Positions 1 to 8,380 of a stretch of DNA of 27,161 nucleotides are shown here, in pieces. Under the pieces are notes generated by a model, which made no database searches, was not told the origin of the DNA, and saw only the letters and a list, made by a program, of their open reading frames with translations. Numbering within the stretch: the first letter of the stretch is position 1; each line of letters begins with the position of its first letter. The stretch spans positions 1 to 27,161 of the forward strand of contig CAYFGZ010000045.1 of the NCBI GenBank assembly GCA_964342575.1. The letters are read 5' to 3'. The DNA is from GCA-002701455 sp964342575 (GTDB taxonomy: Bacteria > Pseudomonadota > Alphaproteobacteria > Thalassobaculales > Thalassobaculaceae). The position numbers and the translations under genes were made by a program.

Positions 1-399
1 CGGAAAGCTTTCCCAATCCCAAGAAAGACCTTCCGCCAGAGCTATCCCCGGTATATCTTCCACACCTTCCATCAAGTCGATCAACGCGTCGTGATGCTTT
101 ATCCTTACAGGGGCGAACCCAACACCACAATTTCCAAATAAAATAGTAGTGGATCCATTCCAAGATGAAGACGCCAATTCTGGATCCCATGTTGCCTGCC
201 CGTCGTAGTGAGTATGGATATCTACCCAACCCGGCGTCACCAACAATCCATCAGCATCAATTTCTCTGCGGCCTGGACCAATTTTCCCCCCCACTTCGAC
301 TAACTTGCCGTTTTTTATCGCTATATCCCCAGTTTCTCTCGGGGAGCCCGTGCCATCGATTATCATTCCTCCTCGGATCACTATATCGTGCATACTCAT
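1..399 (-). CDS. N-acyl-D-amino-acid deacylase (amidohydrolase), 5' part only
   Basis: The reverse strand is open from an ATG at 399 to the window edge (133 codons), so only the N-terminal third is visible. It begins with a beta-sandwich segment typical of amidohydrolases (DIVIRGGMIIDGTG), followed by the metal-binding HxH motif in GWVDIHTHYDGQATWDP and then SSWNGSTTILFGNCGVGFAP. That combination is characteristic of the D-aminoacylase / N-acyl-D-glutamate deacylase family, Zn enzymes that release D-amino acids from N-acyl-D-amino acids. The start could instead be the ATG at 393, which sits better behind the GGGGG at 400-405. It is divergent from the enolase-superfamily gene at 565, with about 165 bases between them. 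The substrate cannot be told from this fragment. Confidence 0.85.
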   Translation of the reverse strand, partial: MSMHDIVIRGGMIIDGTGSPRETGDIAIKNGKLVEVGGKIGPGRREIDADGLLVTPGWVDIHTHYDGQATWDPELASSSWNGSTTILFGNCGVGFAPVRIKHHDALIDLMEGVEDIPGIALAEGLSWDWESFP

Positions 400-564
400 T
401 CCCCCGATTTTTTAATTAACCCCAGTATCAAATAGAAAGTTAAAATGTGACTATATTTTCTGCTAGGCGCAATACGTTAAATGGCAGTCACCAAATATAT
501 GCTATGCTTTATTGCTGGCAGATAGCTTTTGTATAAAATCGAAAAAAGGGAACCATCCAAAATT

Positions 565-1734
565 ATGTACGAGCCGTTTTTGCCAATTAAACTAGATATT
601 TATTCTTACCGAGCTCAAATTCCCAATCCTGTTGTCACCTCCTTTGGGACTATTCCAAGTCGTTCGACTGTTTTACTTGGCATACAAGACGACACTGGTA
701 TCACCGGCTGGGGAGAAGTTTGGAGTAATTTTCCTGCAGTCACGGCAGAATATAGAGCAAAGCTGGCTGCCGAAATGCTCCCCAACGCATTATTGGGAAC
801 CCCAATTACTGAACCAAAAAATTTCACCGATAAACTAACCCAAAAGTTTCGAGTAATACGGGTGCAAGGGGGGGAACCTGGACCTATCGACGCAGTGATT
901 GCAGCAACTAATCAGGCCCTATGGGATCTTCGGGCCCGAAAGTTAAACCTACCTCTCCGAAAACTTCTGAACCAACATGCCTCAAATTTTGTTCCCGCCT
1001 ACGGAAGTGGTCTAAATCCCAACGATTTTGTTGAAGTTTCAGAAATCGCTATAGCTGGAGGGCATAACGCATTAAAATTAAAAGTTGGATTTGGCCAGGA
1101 TACAGACAGACTGAATGTAGAAAAACTGCGTTCAATAATGGGTTTAGATGGCAAACTCTTTGTAGATGCAAATCAGTGTTGGGACATTCAGGAGACAAAG
1201 GGATATATGCCGCTGCTGATCGACAATGATGTTCGATGGCTAGAGGAACCAATGATAGCGACCGCACCTATGGAAAGTTGGAAAGATATCGCCAATTACT
1301 GCTCTATTCCACTCGCTGGCGGGGAAAACATCATGACGGGCGAGAACTTAATCGACGCTTTTGAGTGGTTGGCCTTCATTCAGCCCGACATCGGAAAATG
1401 GGGTGGCGTGGATGGTTGTTTTGAAATTGGGAAATTAGCAACTAAGGCGGGCAAAACTTACTGTCCCCATTGGCTTTCCGGCGGGGTTGGTCTGCTACAT
1501 TCGGCTCACGTGCTGGCTGCTGTTGAAGGAGAAGGTCTATTAGAAGTCGACGTAAACGAAAATCCCCTAAGATCCCGTCTTCTTTCCGATTTTCCAACTA
1601 TAGACGGTGGGAATTTTTATCTAGGAGACGAGATAGGAATAGGTCTGCACGACCCGACCAGACCTATTCAGCCATTTCTTAAGTCCCACAGCTCTTTCTA
1701 TTACAACCAAACCAACAACAATCGGTCTATCTAA
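565..1734 (+). CDS. Mandelate racemase / muconate lactonizing enzyme family protein (enolase superfamily)
   Basis: A 389-residue enzyme of the usual length for the superfamily: an N-terminal capping domain (about 1-125), then a TIM barrel. The acid-base and metal residues are all visible: K171-x-K173, metal ligands D201 (with N203, DANQCW), E228 (WLEEP) and E254 (GGEN), then D275 (QPDIGKWGG) and H302 (CPHW). The KxK plus His pattern is that of the mandelate racemase subgroup. These enzymes abstract an alpha proton from a carboxylate substrate (sugar acid dehydration, racemisation or cycloisomerisation). The substrate is not deducible. I chose the ATG at 565. A TTG at 529 is in frame but would add 12 residues absent from the usual N-terminus. 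A TATAAA at 532-537 lies upstream. It converges on rpoD. Confidence 0.88.
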   Translation: MYEPFLPIKLDIYSYRAQIPNPVVTSFGTIPSRSTVLLGIQDDTGITGWGEVWSNFPAVTAEYRAKLAAEMLPNALLGTPITEPKNFTDKLTQKFRVIRVQGGEPGPIDAVIAATNQALWDLRARKLNLPLRKLLNQHASNFVPAYGSGLNPNDFVEVSEIAIAGGHNALKLKVGFGQDTDRLNVEKLRSIMGLDGKLFVDANQCWDIQETKGYMPLLIDNDVRWLEEPMIATAPMESWKDIANYCSIPLAGGENIMTGENLIDAFEWLAFIQPDIGKWGGVDGCFEIGKLATKAGKTYCPHWLSGGVGLLHSAHVLAAVEGEGLLEVDVNENPLRSRLLSDFPTIDGGNFYLGDEIGIGLHDPTRPIQPFLKSHSSFYYNQTNNNRSI

Positions 1735-1785
1735 ACGGGGTAACTACGATCACACTTTTTACCCATTAGTATCTGCATTTCTGCC

Positions 1786-3759
1786 TTAATAATCTAAAAA
1801 GCTGCGCAGTTTTCGGGATCTTGAAGGATGTTTTAACTTGCGCAACGCTTTAGCTTCTATTTGCCTAATTCTTTCCCGTGTGACAGAAAATTGCTGTCCC
1901 ACTTCCTCGAGTGTGTGATCCGTATTCATCCCTATACCAAAACGCATTCTCAGAACTCTCTCCTCGCGCGCCGTTAAACTTGCTAAAACACGGGTGGTTG
2001 TTTCTCTCAAATTGGATTGAATCGCGGCGTCCAATGGTTGAACAGCATTCTTATCCTCTATAAAATCCCCTAAGTGACTGTCTTCCTCATCACCTATAGG
2101 CGTTTCTAGGCTGATCGGTTCTTTTGCAATTTTAAGGACTTTCCTCACTTTATCGAGAGGCATTACAAGTTTTTCCGCTAACTCCTCGGGTGTAGGTTCA
2201 CGTCCAATCTCGTGCAACATTTGCCTAGACGTCCTAACCAATTTATTAATTGTCTCTATCATATGCACGGGTATGCGGATAGTTCGGGCTTGATCGGCAA
2301 TTGACCTTGTTATCGCCTGACGGATCCACCAGGTCGCATACGTTGAGAACTTATAGCCCCTTCGATACTCGAACTTGTCGACGGCCTTCATTAAGCCAAT
2401 ATTGCCTTCCTGGATTAAATCTAGAAACTGCAACCCTCTGTTAGTGTATTTTTTTGCTATGGATATAACCAGACGGAGATTCGCTTCGACCATCTCTTTT
2501 TTTGCCCGCCCCGCTTCGCGCTCTCCTTTCTGAACAGTTTGAACAACGCGGCGAAATTCCCCTATAGGCAATCCTGAATCCTCAGCCACAGCCGCTATAC
2601 TGTCGCGAGCTGTAATAATCTCATCTGCCCGTGACTCCGCAAACTTTTTCCAGTTGTTACCCGGTAATCCCGATATCATTTCTAACCAATTCGGCTCCAG
2701 CTCCTTACCAAAATGCTGGGTCATAAAATCCGCCCGCTTTACTTTATTTTGTTCAGCAGACTTCATTAATTTCATATCTAACCCAACAAGATGTTTGTTA
2801 AGCTTATATAATTGATCTACCAGAGCTTCTAAGCGACTATTATTTAGTCGTACCCCGTCCATCAACTCCACGAGTTCATCTTTTAACTTAGCATACCGCT
2901 GCTCACTCTGTGCGGTAGCAGGCTCTCCTTTTAGCATCCGCGAGATTCTTCTATCCTGCACCTTCTTAAGCTTGCCGTATACTACAGCTATACTGTCAAA
3001 AGTTTCCATTACTTCGGGCATTAATGCCGCTTCCATAGCTGCCAGCGACATACTATTTTCCTCCATTTCCTCGTCGTCGTCCTCAGCTTCCGTTTCTTCT
3101 ACATCCTCTCCCAGCCCTTCATCATTGGATGACACAGGCATTTCTGACACGGTGTTTAGGGTAGCCGCCGTAACCAGTTCTCCAGCGTCCGGATGCACAC
3201 CGTAGGTCGCGTCTAGGTCAATCACATCCCTCAGCAAAACCTGGTTATCTTTTATAGCATCACGCCATTTTACCAACGCTTTTATCGTCAATGGGCTCTC
3301 AGCTATTCCGCCAATCATCAGCTCTCGTCCAGCTTCAATGCGTTTTGCAATAGCTATTTCACCTTCTCTTGATAATAACTCTACGCCCCCCATTTCTCGC
3401 AAGTACATGCGCACGGGATCATCTGTACGACCAACGTCGTCTTCAGCGACATTGCCAGGAGCTCCCCCTTCTTGGTCGTCTTTTTGACTACTAGTCCCTT
3501 CTTCCGCTTCTTCATTTTCAGTGACATTTACGCCCATCTCACTGAGAGACGACAATACATCCTCGATCTGCTCGGAGGTGAACTGCGATTGAGGCAATGC
3601 CTCATTAACTTCGCCATAAGTAAGGAAGCCACGATCTTTACCCTTTTTTATTAGGTTCTTTACAGCCACGTTAACATTATCCATTAACGGACCGTCATTG
3701 CTTTGCTCGTCACCTTCGGTATTGGTCTGTACCTTTGCCGCTAACGCCTGTTTTGCCAT
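1786..3759 (-). CDS. rpoD: RNA polymerase primary sigma factor RpoD (sigma-70)
   Basis: The housekeeping sigma factor, 657 residues. Region 1.1 is near residues 30-80 (GFLTYGEVNEALP). Region 1.2 is DPVRMYLREMGGVELLSREGE (about 114-134). A long acidic non-conserved region follows (EDDDEEMEEN). Regions 2.1-2.4 contain LRLVISIAKKYTNRGLQFLDL and KFSTYATWWIRQAI, which melt and read the -10 element. Region 3 includes RIPVHMIETINKL. Region 4.2 ends the protein with the helix-turn-helix TLEEVGQQFSVTRERIRQIE, which reads the -35 element. It lies 46 bases downstream of dnaG on the same strand, the common dnaG-rpoD arrangement, and probably shares its message. The ATG at 3759 gives a normal-length region 1.1. 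A weak 6-bp inverted repeat (1738-1764) lies between it and the convergent gene but has no U-run. Confidence 0.98.
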   Translation of the reverse strand: MAKQALAAKVQTNTEGDEQSNDGPLMDNVNVAVKNLIKKGKDRGFLTYGEVNEALPQSQFTSEQIEDVLSSLSEMGVNVTENEEAEEGTSSQKDDQEGGAPGNVAEDDVGRTDDPVRMYLREMGGVELLSREGEIAIAKRIEAGRELMIGGIAESPLTIKALVKWRDAIKDNQVLLRDVIDLDATYGVHPDAGELVTAATLNTVSEMPVSSNDEGLGEDVEETEAEDDDEEMEENSMSLAAMEAALMPEVMETFDSIAVVYGKLKKVQDRRISRMLKGEPATAQSEQRYAKLKDELVELMDGVRLNNSRLEALVDQLYKLNKHLVGLDMKLMKSAEQNKVKRADFMTQHFGKELEPNWLEMISGLPGNNWKKFAESRADEIITARDSIAAVAEDSGLPIGEFRRVVQTVQKGEREAGRAKKEMVEANLRLVISIAKKYTNRGLQFLDLIQEGNIGLMKAVDKFEYRRGYKFSTYATWWIRQAITRSIADQARTIRIPVHMIETINKLVRTSRQMLHEIGREPTPEELAEKLVMPLDKVRKVLKIAKEPISLETPIGDEEDSHLGDFIEDKNAVQPLDAAIQSNLRETTTRVLASLTAREERVLRMRFGIGMNTDHTLEEVGQQFSVTRERIRQIEAKALRKLKHPSRSRKLRSFLDY

Positions 3760-3805
3760 TCTTATCGTCCACCCAAGCCACTAGTTCATACCGGATAAAA
3801 TATCA

Positions 3806-5653
3806 CTACGTAGTTTCTTCTAGAGATGTCCCATCGTTTACAGCGACCAGAGCCGCCCTTAGCGAAGACAGTCTATTCCAATTTACTTCATTAAAATCCT
3901 TCATTACGGCCATTTTTGCCGTTGCTAACTGTTCCTCCAGTTGGTGTTTTCCTACCCTCAACAATAGCTCTCTCACGCCATTCTTTACCTGTTCAATCGA
4001 AGCCTGGGGGCCAGCAAACCCCGCATGGGCCATAGCACCACTAGTAAGAACCCCCCCCAAACTATCATCATAACCCAGAGTTTTTAGATGTTTTTTTAGT
4101 TTCTCTGAATTGAGTGGTCCATCAACCGATACGATGTCTAAAATGTCTAGACGGAGTTTGTCAAGAAATGGATCATTAAATTCTAAATAGCCCAGTGCTT
4201 CACCAAACTCTTCAAAAAGCAATGGGTGGTTCAAAAAAGCTGCCAAAATCGATTGTTTTTGACGCTGGGCCATGGTCTGCAAGACGCTAGATTTTGCGGC
4301 ACGGCTGTTCCTGGCTCCACGAGCAGAAGAAAATATCACTTGGTTGCGTACTCTATCACCAACTAGACTGTTACCTATACTTTGAGCCGCAAAACGGTAT
4401 TCCCTGATTTTGGCTTCCATAGAGTCCCTATACGCCTCCTGCACGCTCTTGTTTGCTATTTCCCTAATTCGATTTCTAATTCGCGAAAAAAAATCCGCCT
4501 GACGCTCGGGTGTATCGGCAGGACGAAGACTGCGCTCTTGATCCCATATAAAATCGGATAAACTCATAGATGAATCAACCAAGTCCCTAAATGCATCGCC
4601 GCCCCCTTTTTTTACTATATCATCGGGGTCTTCTCCATCAGATAACGATATAAACCGCAATGAGTAACCTGGCTTTAGAATTGGTAGGCATCTTTCAGAA
4701 GCCCTACTTGCAGCGCGCAACCCTGCTTCGTCCCCATCAAAACAGACATACGGCTCTCGAGCAAACCGCCAAAGTTCCCTAATTTGATCCTCGGTTAGTG
4801 CCGTACCCAAAGGTGCCACCGCATTCCCAATACCAGCTTCCGCTAATGAAATGACATCCATGTAACCTTCGGCAACTATTATTTCTTCTTTTTTGACAGC
4901 AACCTCCCTAGCTTGTGCTACTCCATAGAGAACGCGGCCTTTTTGAAACAGGGGTGTTTCCGGAGAATTTAGATATTTTGGTTCTCCACTGCCAATTAGG
5001 CGTCCGCCAAATCCAATTATTTTCCCCCTTCTATCGCCAATGGGAAATAAAACTCGATTTCTAAAATAATCGTAGGGAGTTGACCTGGACTCGGATACTC
5101 TAACTAAACCCACTTCGTTCAGTAGATCGTCATCGATATTCAATTTCTTCATAGCCTGTAGGAGATTACTGCCCCCATCAGGAGCATAGCCCAAGCGAAA
5201 CGCTTTTATAATCCTATCCGATAGACCTCTTGATCTTAAATAGTTTATACCCGCTCTGTCGGCCGACTCCCACAATAATTTTTCATAATAACGTGTAGCC
5301 TCTTCCATAACCTCTTTTAGTGTTCTGCGGCGCGCTTCTTTGCGAATCTCTTCCGGATTCTGCTGCGGCATTTCAAGTCCAGCAATAGAAGCTAGTTTCT
5401 CTACTGCTTCGGGAAAATTAAAACCATCAACTTCCATGGTGAACTTGATGATATCTCCATGGGCTCCACATGCGAAGCAATGGTAGAAATTTTTTTCATC
5501 TACAATCGATAATGATGGCTTACTGTCGTTGTGGAACGGGCACAAGCCCAGAAACTCACGCCCACGTTTCAATAGTTTTATCCGTTTTCCAACAACTTCT
5601 GAAACCCGCACTCGAGTCCTGATTTCTTCTAAAAATTCAACTGGAAAGCTCAT
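3806..5653 (-). CDS. dnaG: DNA primase DnaG
   Basis: Primase makes the RNA primers for chromosome replication at the fork with DnaB helicase. The 615-residue length is normal. An N-terminal CHC2 zinc finger is visible as C38, H41, C59 and C62 (CPFH ... CFAC). The catalytic core contains the TOPRIM motifs, with E262 in IIVAEGYMDV and D306/D308 in CFDGDEAG. The C-terminal part (about 450-600), less conserved, corresponds to the DnaB-binding helical domain. The ATG at 5653 precedes the usual start MSFPVEFLEEIR. A run of eight C (4051-4058) inside the gene does not break the frame. It is the upstream gene of the dnaG-rpoD pair. The 117 bases before it separate it from phnM, and I see no convincing promoter there. 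Confidence 0.98.
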   Translation of the reverse strand: MSFPVEFLEEIRTRVRVSEVVGKRIKLLKRGREFLGLCPFHNDSKPSLSIVDEKNFYHCFACGAHGDIIKFTMEVDGFNFPEAVEKLASIAGLEMPQQNPEEIRKEARRRTLKEVMEEATRYYEKLLWESADRAGINYLRSRGLSDRIIKAFRLGYAPDGGSNLLQAMKKLNIDDDLLNEVGLVRVSESRSTPYDYFRNRVLFPIGDRRGKIIGFGGRLIGSGEPKYLNSPETPLFQKGRVLYGVAQAREVAVKKEEIIVAEGYMDVISLAEAGIGNAVAPLGTALTEDQIRELWRFAREPYVCFDGDEAGLRAASRASERCLPILKPGYSLRFISLSDGEDPDDIVKKGGGDAFRDLVDSSMSLSDFIWDQERSLRPADTPERQADFFSRIRNRIREIANKSVQEAYRDSMEAKIREYRFAAQSIGNSLVGDRVRNQVIFSSARGARNSRAAKSSVLQTMAQRQKQSILAAFLNHPLLFEEFGEALGYLEFNDPFLDKLRLDILDIVSVDGPLNSEKLKKHLKTLGYDDSLGGVLTSGAMAHAGFAGPQASIEQVKNGVRELLLRVGKHQLEEQLATAKMAVMKDFNEVNWNRLSSLRAALVAVNDGTSLEETT

Positions 5654-5770
5654 TCCGTATTGACCACAATCCTTCGCTATACACTCTATGTCAGCAAAAA
5701 AGACCTTAACACGTAGCGCCTAAATATGAATGATTTTTGTATAAAATGCGAGTCGCCAAAGTATTGTTTT

Positions 5771-6931
5771 TCAAACCCAACCATTTTTATACTCTATCCG
5801 ACCCTTAACTATCGTAGCTAACACCTCAATTGAATGGTACTCCGCAGTATTAATAATGACTAGATCTGCTCGTTTACCTTCAGATATTTCACCCCTATCA
5901 TGGAGACCTGCAGCCTTTGCTGGATTTGTCGACACCATCTTCCAACTGTCCACGAATTCTAAAATTTCCTTAGTCGCAAGTATAAAAGGCGCACGGGCAA
6001 GGGCCGGATAAAAGTAATCAGAGCACAGGATATCTCCGAAGCCGTTAGTTATCGTCTCAATAGCGGATATCCCTAAACTCCCCATATGACTTCCGCCTCT
6101 TACGACATTGGGAGCTCCTAGAATGATTTGATTGCCCAATCGATTTGCTTCCTTTGTCGCCTCAGCCGTCAAAGGAAATTCAGAGATTCCACATCCCAAA
6201 GAGTCGTAAAATTGCCTTGTCTCTATTGTTTCGTCGTCATGACTAGCCATTGGAACCAAATTTTTTACCGCTATTTTTGCCAATTGAATCATCGCACCTT
6301 TCACTTCTTCTCTTCTGTCTACTAAGTGTTGAACCATTTCCACAAAGTCCGATTCGTTCAACCCGGTTCGCTCGGTAAATCTCGACAAACTTTCGCCAGA
6401 AGTTATTTTGCGTTGAATAGATGGCATATGATTATTGAATGCCAACAGATCTATTTTACCTAATTCTAGCCATTGTAACACTTCCTCGACTGCCGCCAGA
6501 TTATAAGTTTCGAATCGAAGATGACATTTGGTATCGCAACCGAACCGCATTTGTTCTATAGCAGCCATCAGCTCAACAACCGTATTTCGACTTCTCAAAC
6601 CAGGTTCCCATGAGTAGGTAATTCCGTGAAATGCGGTTGTTATCCCATTGGCAAGCATCTGCCGATCTGTTTCTCCGAGAGCTAATTCTAGAGGAAACGA
6701 CACCCCGGCACGCGGCATAATTTGACGTTCAAATGCGTCCCCATGTAAGTCTATAACACCCGGCAAGACCAAATTACCTGACGCTTTTATAATCGGAGTG
6801 TCCGAGTTAGGGGTCTTACCAATCGAATCGATATAACCATCCACAATTATGACATCCGTCTCTAGCAAATTACCATCTGGCAGTAAAAGACGACCACCCT
6901 GCACGCAAAAGACCTTTGGTTGATCAGACAT
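5771..6931 (-). CDS. phnM: Alpha-D-ribose 1-methylphosphonate 5-triphosphate diphosphatase PhnM
   Basis: PhnM removes pyrophosphate from ribose 1-methylphosphonate 5-triphosphate in the C-P lyase pathway, giving the 5-phosphate that PhnJ cleaves. The 386-residue protein has the diagnostic PhnM stretch around residues 52-95: LPGVIDLHGDAFERQ with H63 and D65, MPRAGVSFPLELALGETDRQ, then GITTAFHGITYSWEPGLRS. Later motifs MASHDDETIE and GAPNVVRGGSHMG also fit. The start ATG at 6931 has an AAGGCGAGGA Shine-Dalgarno region directly upstream. It is divergent, across 76 bases, from a DUF1045 gene that commonly accompanies phn operons. The core lyase genes (phnGHIJKL) and the transporter (phnCDE) are not in this window, so phnM is separated from them here. 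Confidence 0.95.
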   Translation of the reverse strand: MSDQPKVFCVQGGRLLLPDGNLLETDVIIVDGYIDSIGKTPNSDTPIIKASGNLVLPGVIDLHGDAFERQIMPRAGVSFPLELALGETDRQMLANGITTAFHGITYSWEPGLRSRNTVVELMAAIEQMRFGCDTKCHLRFETYNLAAVEEVLQWLELGKIDLLAFNNHMPSIQRKITSGESLSRFTERTGLNESDFVEMVQHLVDRREEVKGAMIQLAKIAVKNLVPMASHDDETIETRQFYDSLGCGISEFPLTAEATKEANRLGNQIILGAPNVVRGGSHMGSLGISAIETITNGFGDILCSDYFYPALARAPFILATKEILEFVDSWKMVSTNPAKAAGLHDRGEISEGKRADLVIINTAEYHSIEVLATIVKGRIEYKNGWV

Positions 6932-7007
6932 TCCTCGCCTTTCAAAAAAATGATAATGGTTTGAAGAAACTTGATTTATAAATAACTATTATTTTTTGGA
7001 AATCGCA

Positions 7008-7778
7008 ATGCTTAACACAACAAAACAATTTGCGAATAACTGCCCGACCAAAAATTCCAAAGAAGGAAGGTTCGGTGTCTATTTTGCCCCCAGCGGTTCA
7101 TCCCTCTTGAATACCTTAGGAAGCGGCTGGCTGGGAAGAGATACTACAAAAAAGAAAAAGACCTTACAACCAATCGTATCCGGTCTGTCTGCACAACGCC
7201 TCTGCGAATTAACCCAAAGCCCTCGACATTACGGATTCCATGCGACCTTAAAGGCTCCATTTCAACTAGTTAATTGGGGAGAAAGAGATGGACTCGACCG
7301 AGCAATCGAAACCGTATGCGCGCCTATAAAGCCATTCTCTATCAGCTTAGTAATAAACCAACTTGCTGGATTTTTCGCGTTGACACTGGGCACCCATAGC
7401 CCAAAAATACACCACCTTGCAGATGTCTTAGTATCCGAACTAGATATATTCAGATCCCCAAATACTTCGGAAGACATACAACGCCGAAGAGCCGCGGGAC
7501 TTAATTCACAACAAAACAATAACCTATTACGATGGGGTTACCCTTACGTTTTCTCCGAATTCCGATTCCATATGACTTTGACGAGTAGAATAACGTCCGA
7601 AGAAGAACGAAAAAGACTGGAGACGGCTGCAAGAGTCCATTTTCTTCCCATATTGAAAAAAAAAATCATGGTTAATTCAGTGTGTTTGTTCTACCAAACC
7701 GATAAAAATTCACAATTCGAGCTCATAAAACGATTTAAGTTAGGCGAAAATGGACCTAAAGGTACGCAACGGAAGTAG
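7008..7778 (+). CDS. DUF1045 family putative phosphonate-metabolism protein (2H phosphoesterase fold)
   Basis: A 256-residue protein with the two HxT motifs of the 2H phosphoesterase superfamily: H78-A-T80 (YGFHATLKAPF) and H188-M-T190 (FRFHMTLT). The opening RFGVYFAPSG and the segment RRAAGL ... LLRWGYPYV match the DUF1045 family found beside C-P lyase genes in alphaproteobacteria. Its biochemical role is not settled; by fold it may act on a cyclic phosphate or phosphonate intermediate (inference). I chose the ATG at 7008 with GGA at 6998-7000 in front; the longer TTG-started reading adds only four residues. It is divergent from phnM and overlaps the following acetyltransferase by 29 bases. 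A run of ten A at 7656-7665 lies within the gene but the frame is intact. Confidence 0.85.
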   Translation: MLNTTKQFANNCPTKNSKEGRFGVYFAPSGSSLLNTLGSGWLGRDTTKKKKTLQPIVSGLSAQRLCELTQSPRHYGFHATLKAPFQLVNWGERDGLDRAIETVCAPIKPFSISLVINQLAGFFALTLGTHSPKIHHLADVLVSELDIFRSPNTSEDIQRRRAAGLNSQQNNNLLRWGYPYVFSEFRFHMTLTSRITSEEERKRLETAARVHFLPILKKKIMVNSVCLFYQTDKNSQFELIKRFKLGENGPKGTQRK

Positions 7779-8202
7779 CATAGACGATTTGCAATGTGGC
7801 CTCATCATGCTGTCCACAACTGAGGTCTATAATATTCCTAATTGGCTGACTGAACCCGACGGCTCCATTAAGGATCCCCCAAAATTACCTCTAGGAGGGA
7901 ATCTACGCTTGTTGGCATCAGTTGATAACGAACCCGCCGGATTTGCTGATTATTCTATAGCCAAATGCCATATCAAATTTTTGTTTGTTAAGCCACAATT
8001 TCAGGGCCTTGGTATAGGTACGATTCTATTAAACGATGTACTAAACCGACTAGATTCAAGCGTCACGGTCAATGTCCTGTGCATAAATGAACCCGCTGTT
8101 CTATGGTATTTAGCGCGAGGATTCAGGGCTGTTAGCGCTTGGGAGGAACCTTTACAGGGACGAAAGACCGCATGGCTTAAAATGTCTACGTCATCTTCTT
8201 GA
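7750..8202 (+). CDS. GNAT family N-acetyltransferase
   Basis: A 150-residue acyltransferase of the GNAT fold. Motif A, which binds the pyrophosphate of acetyl-CoA, is visible at residues 81-94: VKPQFQGLGIG, with the Q/RxxGxG pattern Q85 to G90. The C-terminal motif B region includes NEPAVLWYLARGFRAV, typical of the family (xxxxFYxKxGF-like). The ATG at 7750 lies inside the end of the DUF1045 gene (29-base overlap in another frame), so the two are surely co-transcribed. Because of that coupling it may acetylate a phosphonate-related amine, as PhnO does with aminoalkylphosphonates, but the sequence is not obviously PhnO and the substrate is unknown. No other gene follows before 8381; the 178-base gap holds nothing I can name. 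Confidence 0.82.
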   Translation: MDLKVRNGSSIDDLQCGLIMLSTTEVYNIPNWLTEPDGSIKDPPKLPLGGNLRLLASVDNEPAGFADYSIAKCHIKFLFVKPQFQGLGIGTILLNDVLNRLDSSVTVNVLCINEPAVLWYLARGFRAVSAWEEPLQGRKTAWLKMSTSSS

Positions 8203-8369
8203 TACTTATTTATACCTAAAACTGCCCGCAACGATATTTTGACGGAAAAAGCAAGAAACTTTAAGACACACACCACTTTCTTACATCTCGTCTCATAGCC
8301 AAATACCGGTATTCATGAAACGCTATCCTTGGGTTAAAATATTTTTTGTTGTTTAAAAATAACCGTTTT

Positions 8370-8374
8370 GGAGA
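8370..8374 (+). promoter_or_regulatory. Shine-Dalgarno site supporting the TTG start of puuE
   Basis: GGAGA lies six bases before the TTG at 8381. An in-frame TAA at 8360-8362 excludes an earlier start, and the family-typical N-terminus begins right after the TTG. So this ribosome binding site decides the start. Confidence 0.75.
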
Positions 8375-8380
8375 CCTACT

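Noticed and set aside
1738..1764. Bidirectional terminator between the enolase-superfamily gene and rpoD
   Set aside because: Only a 6-bp stem with a 15-base loop and no U-run on either side.
2972..3205. Ser-rich forward-strand open frame inside rpoD
   Set aside because: It is the antisense shadow of the acidic spacer of RpoD (Glu/Asp codons read as Ser in reverse).
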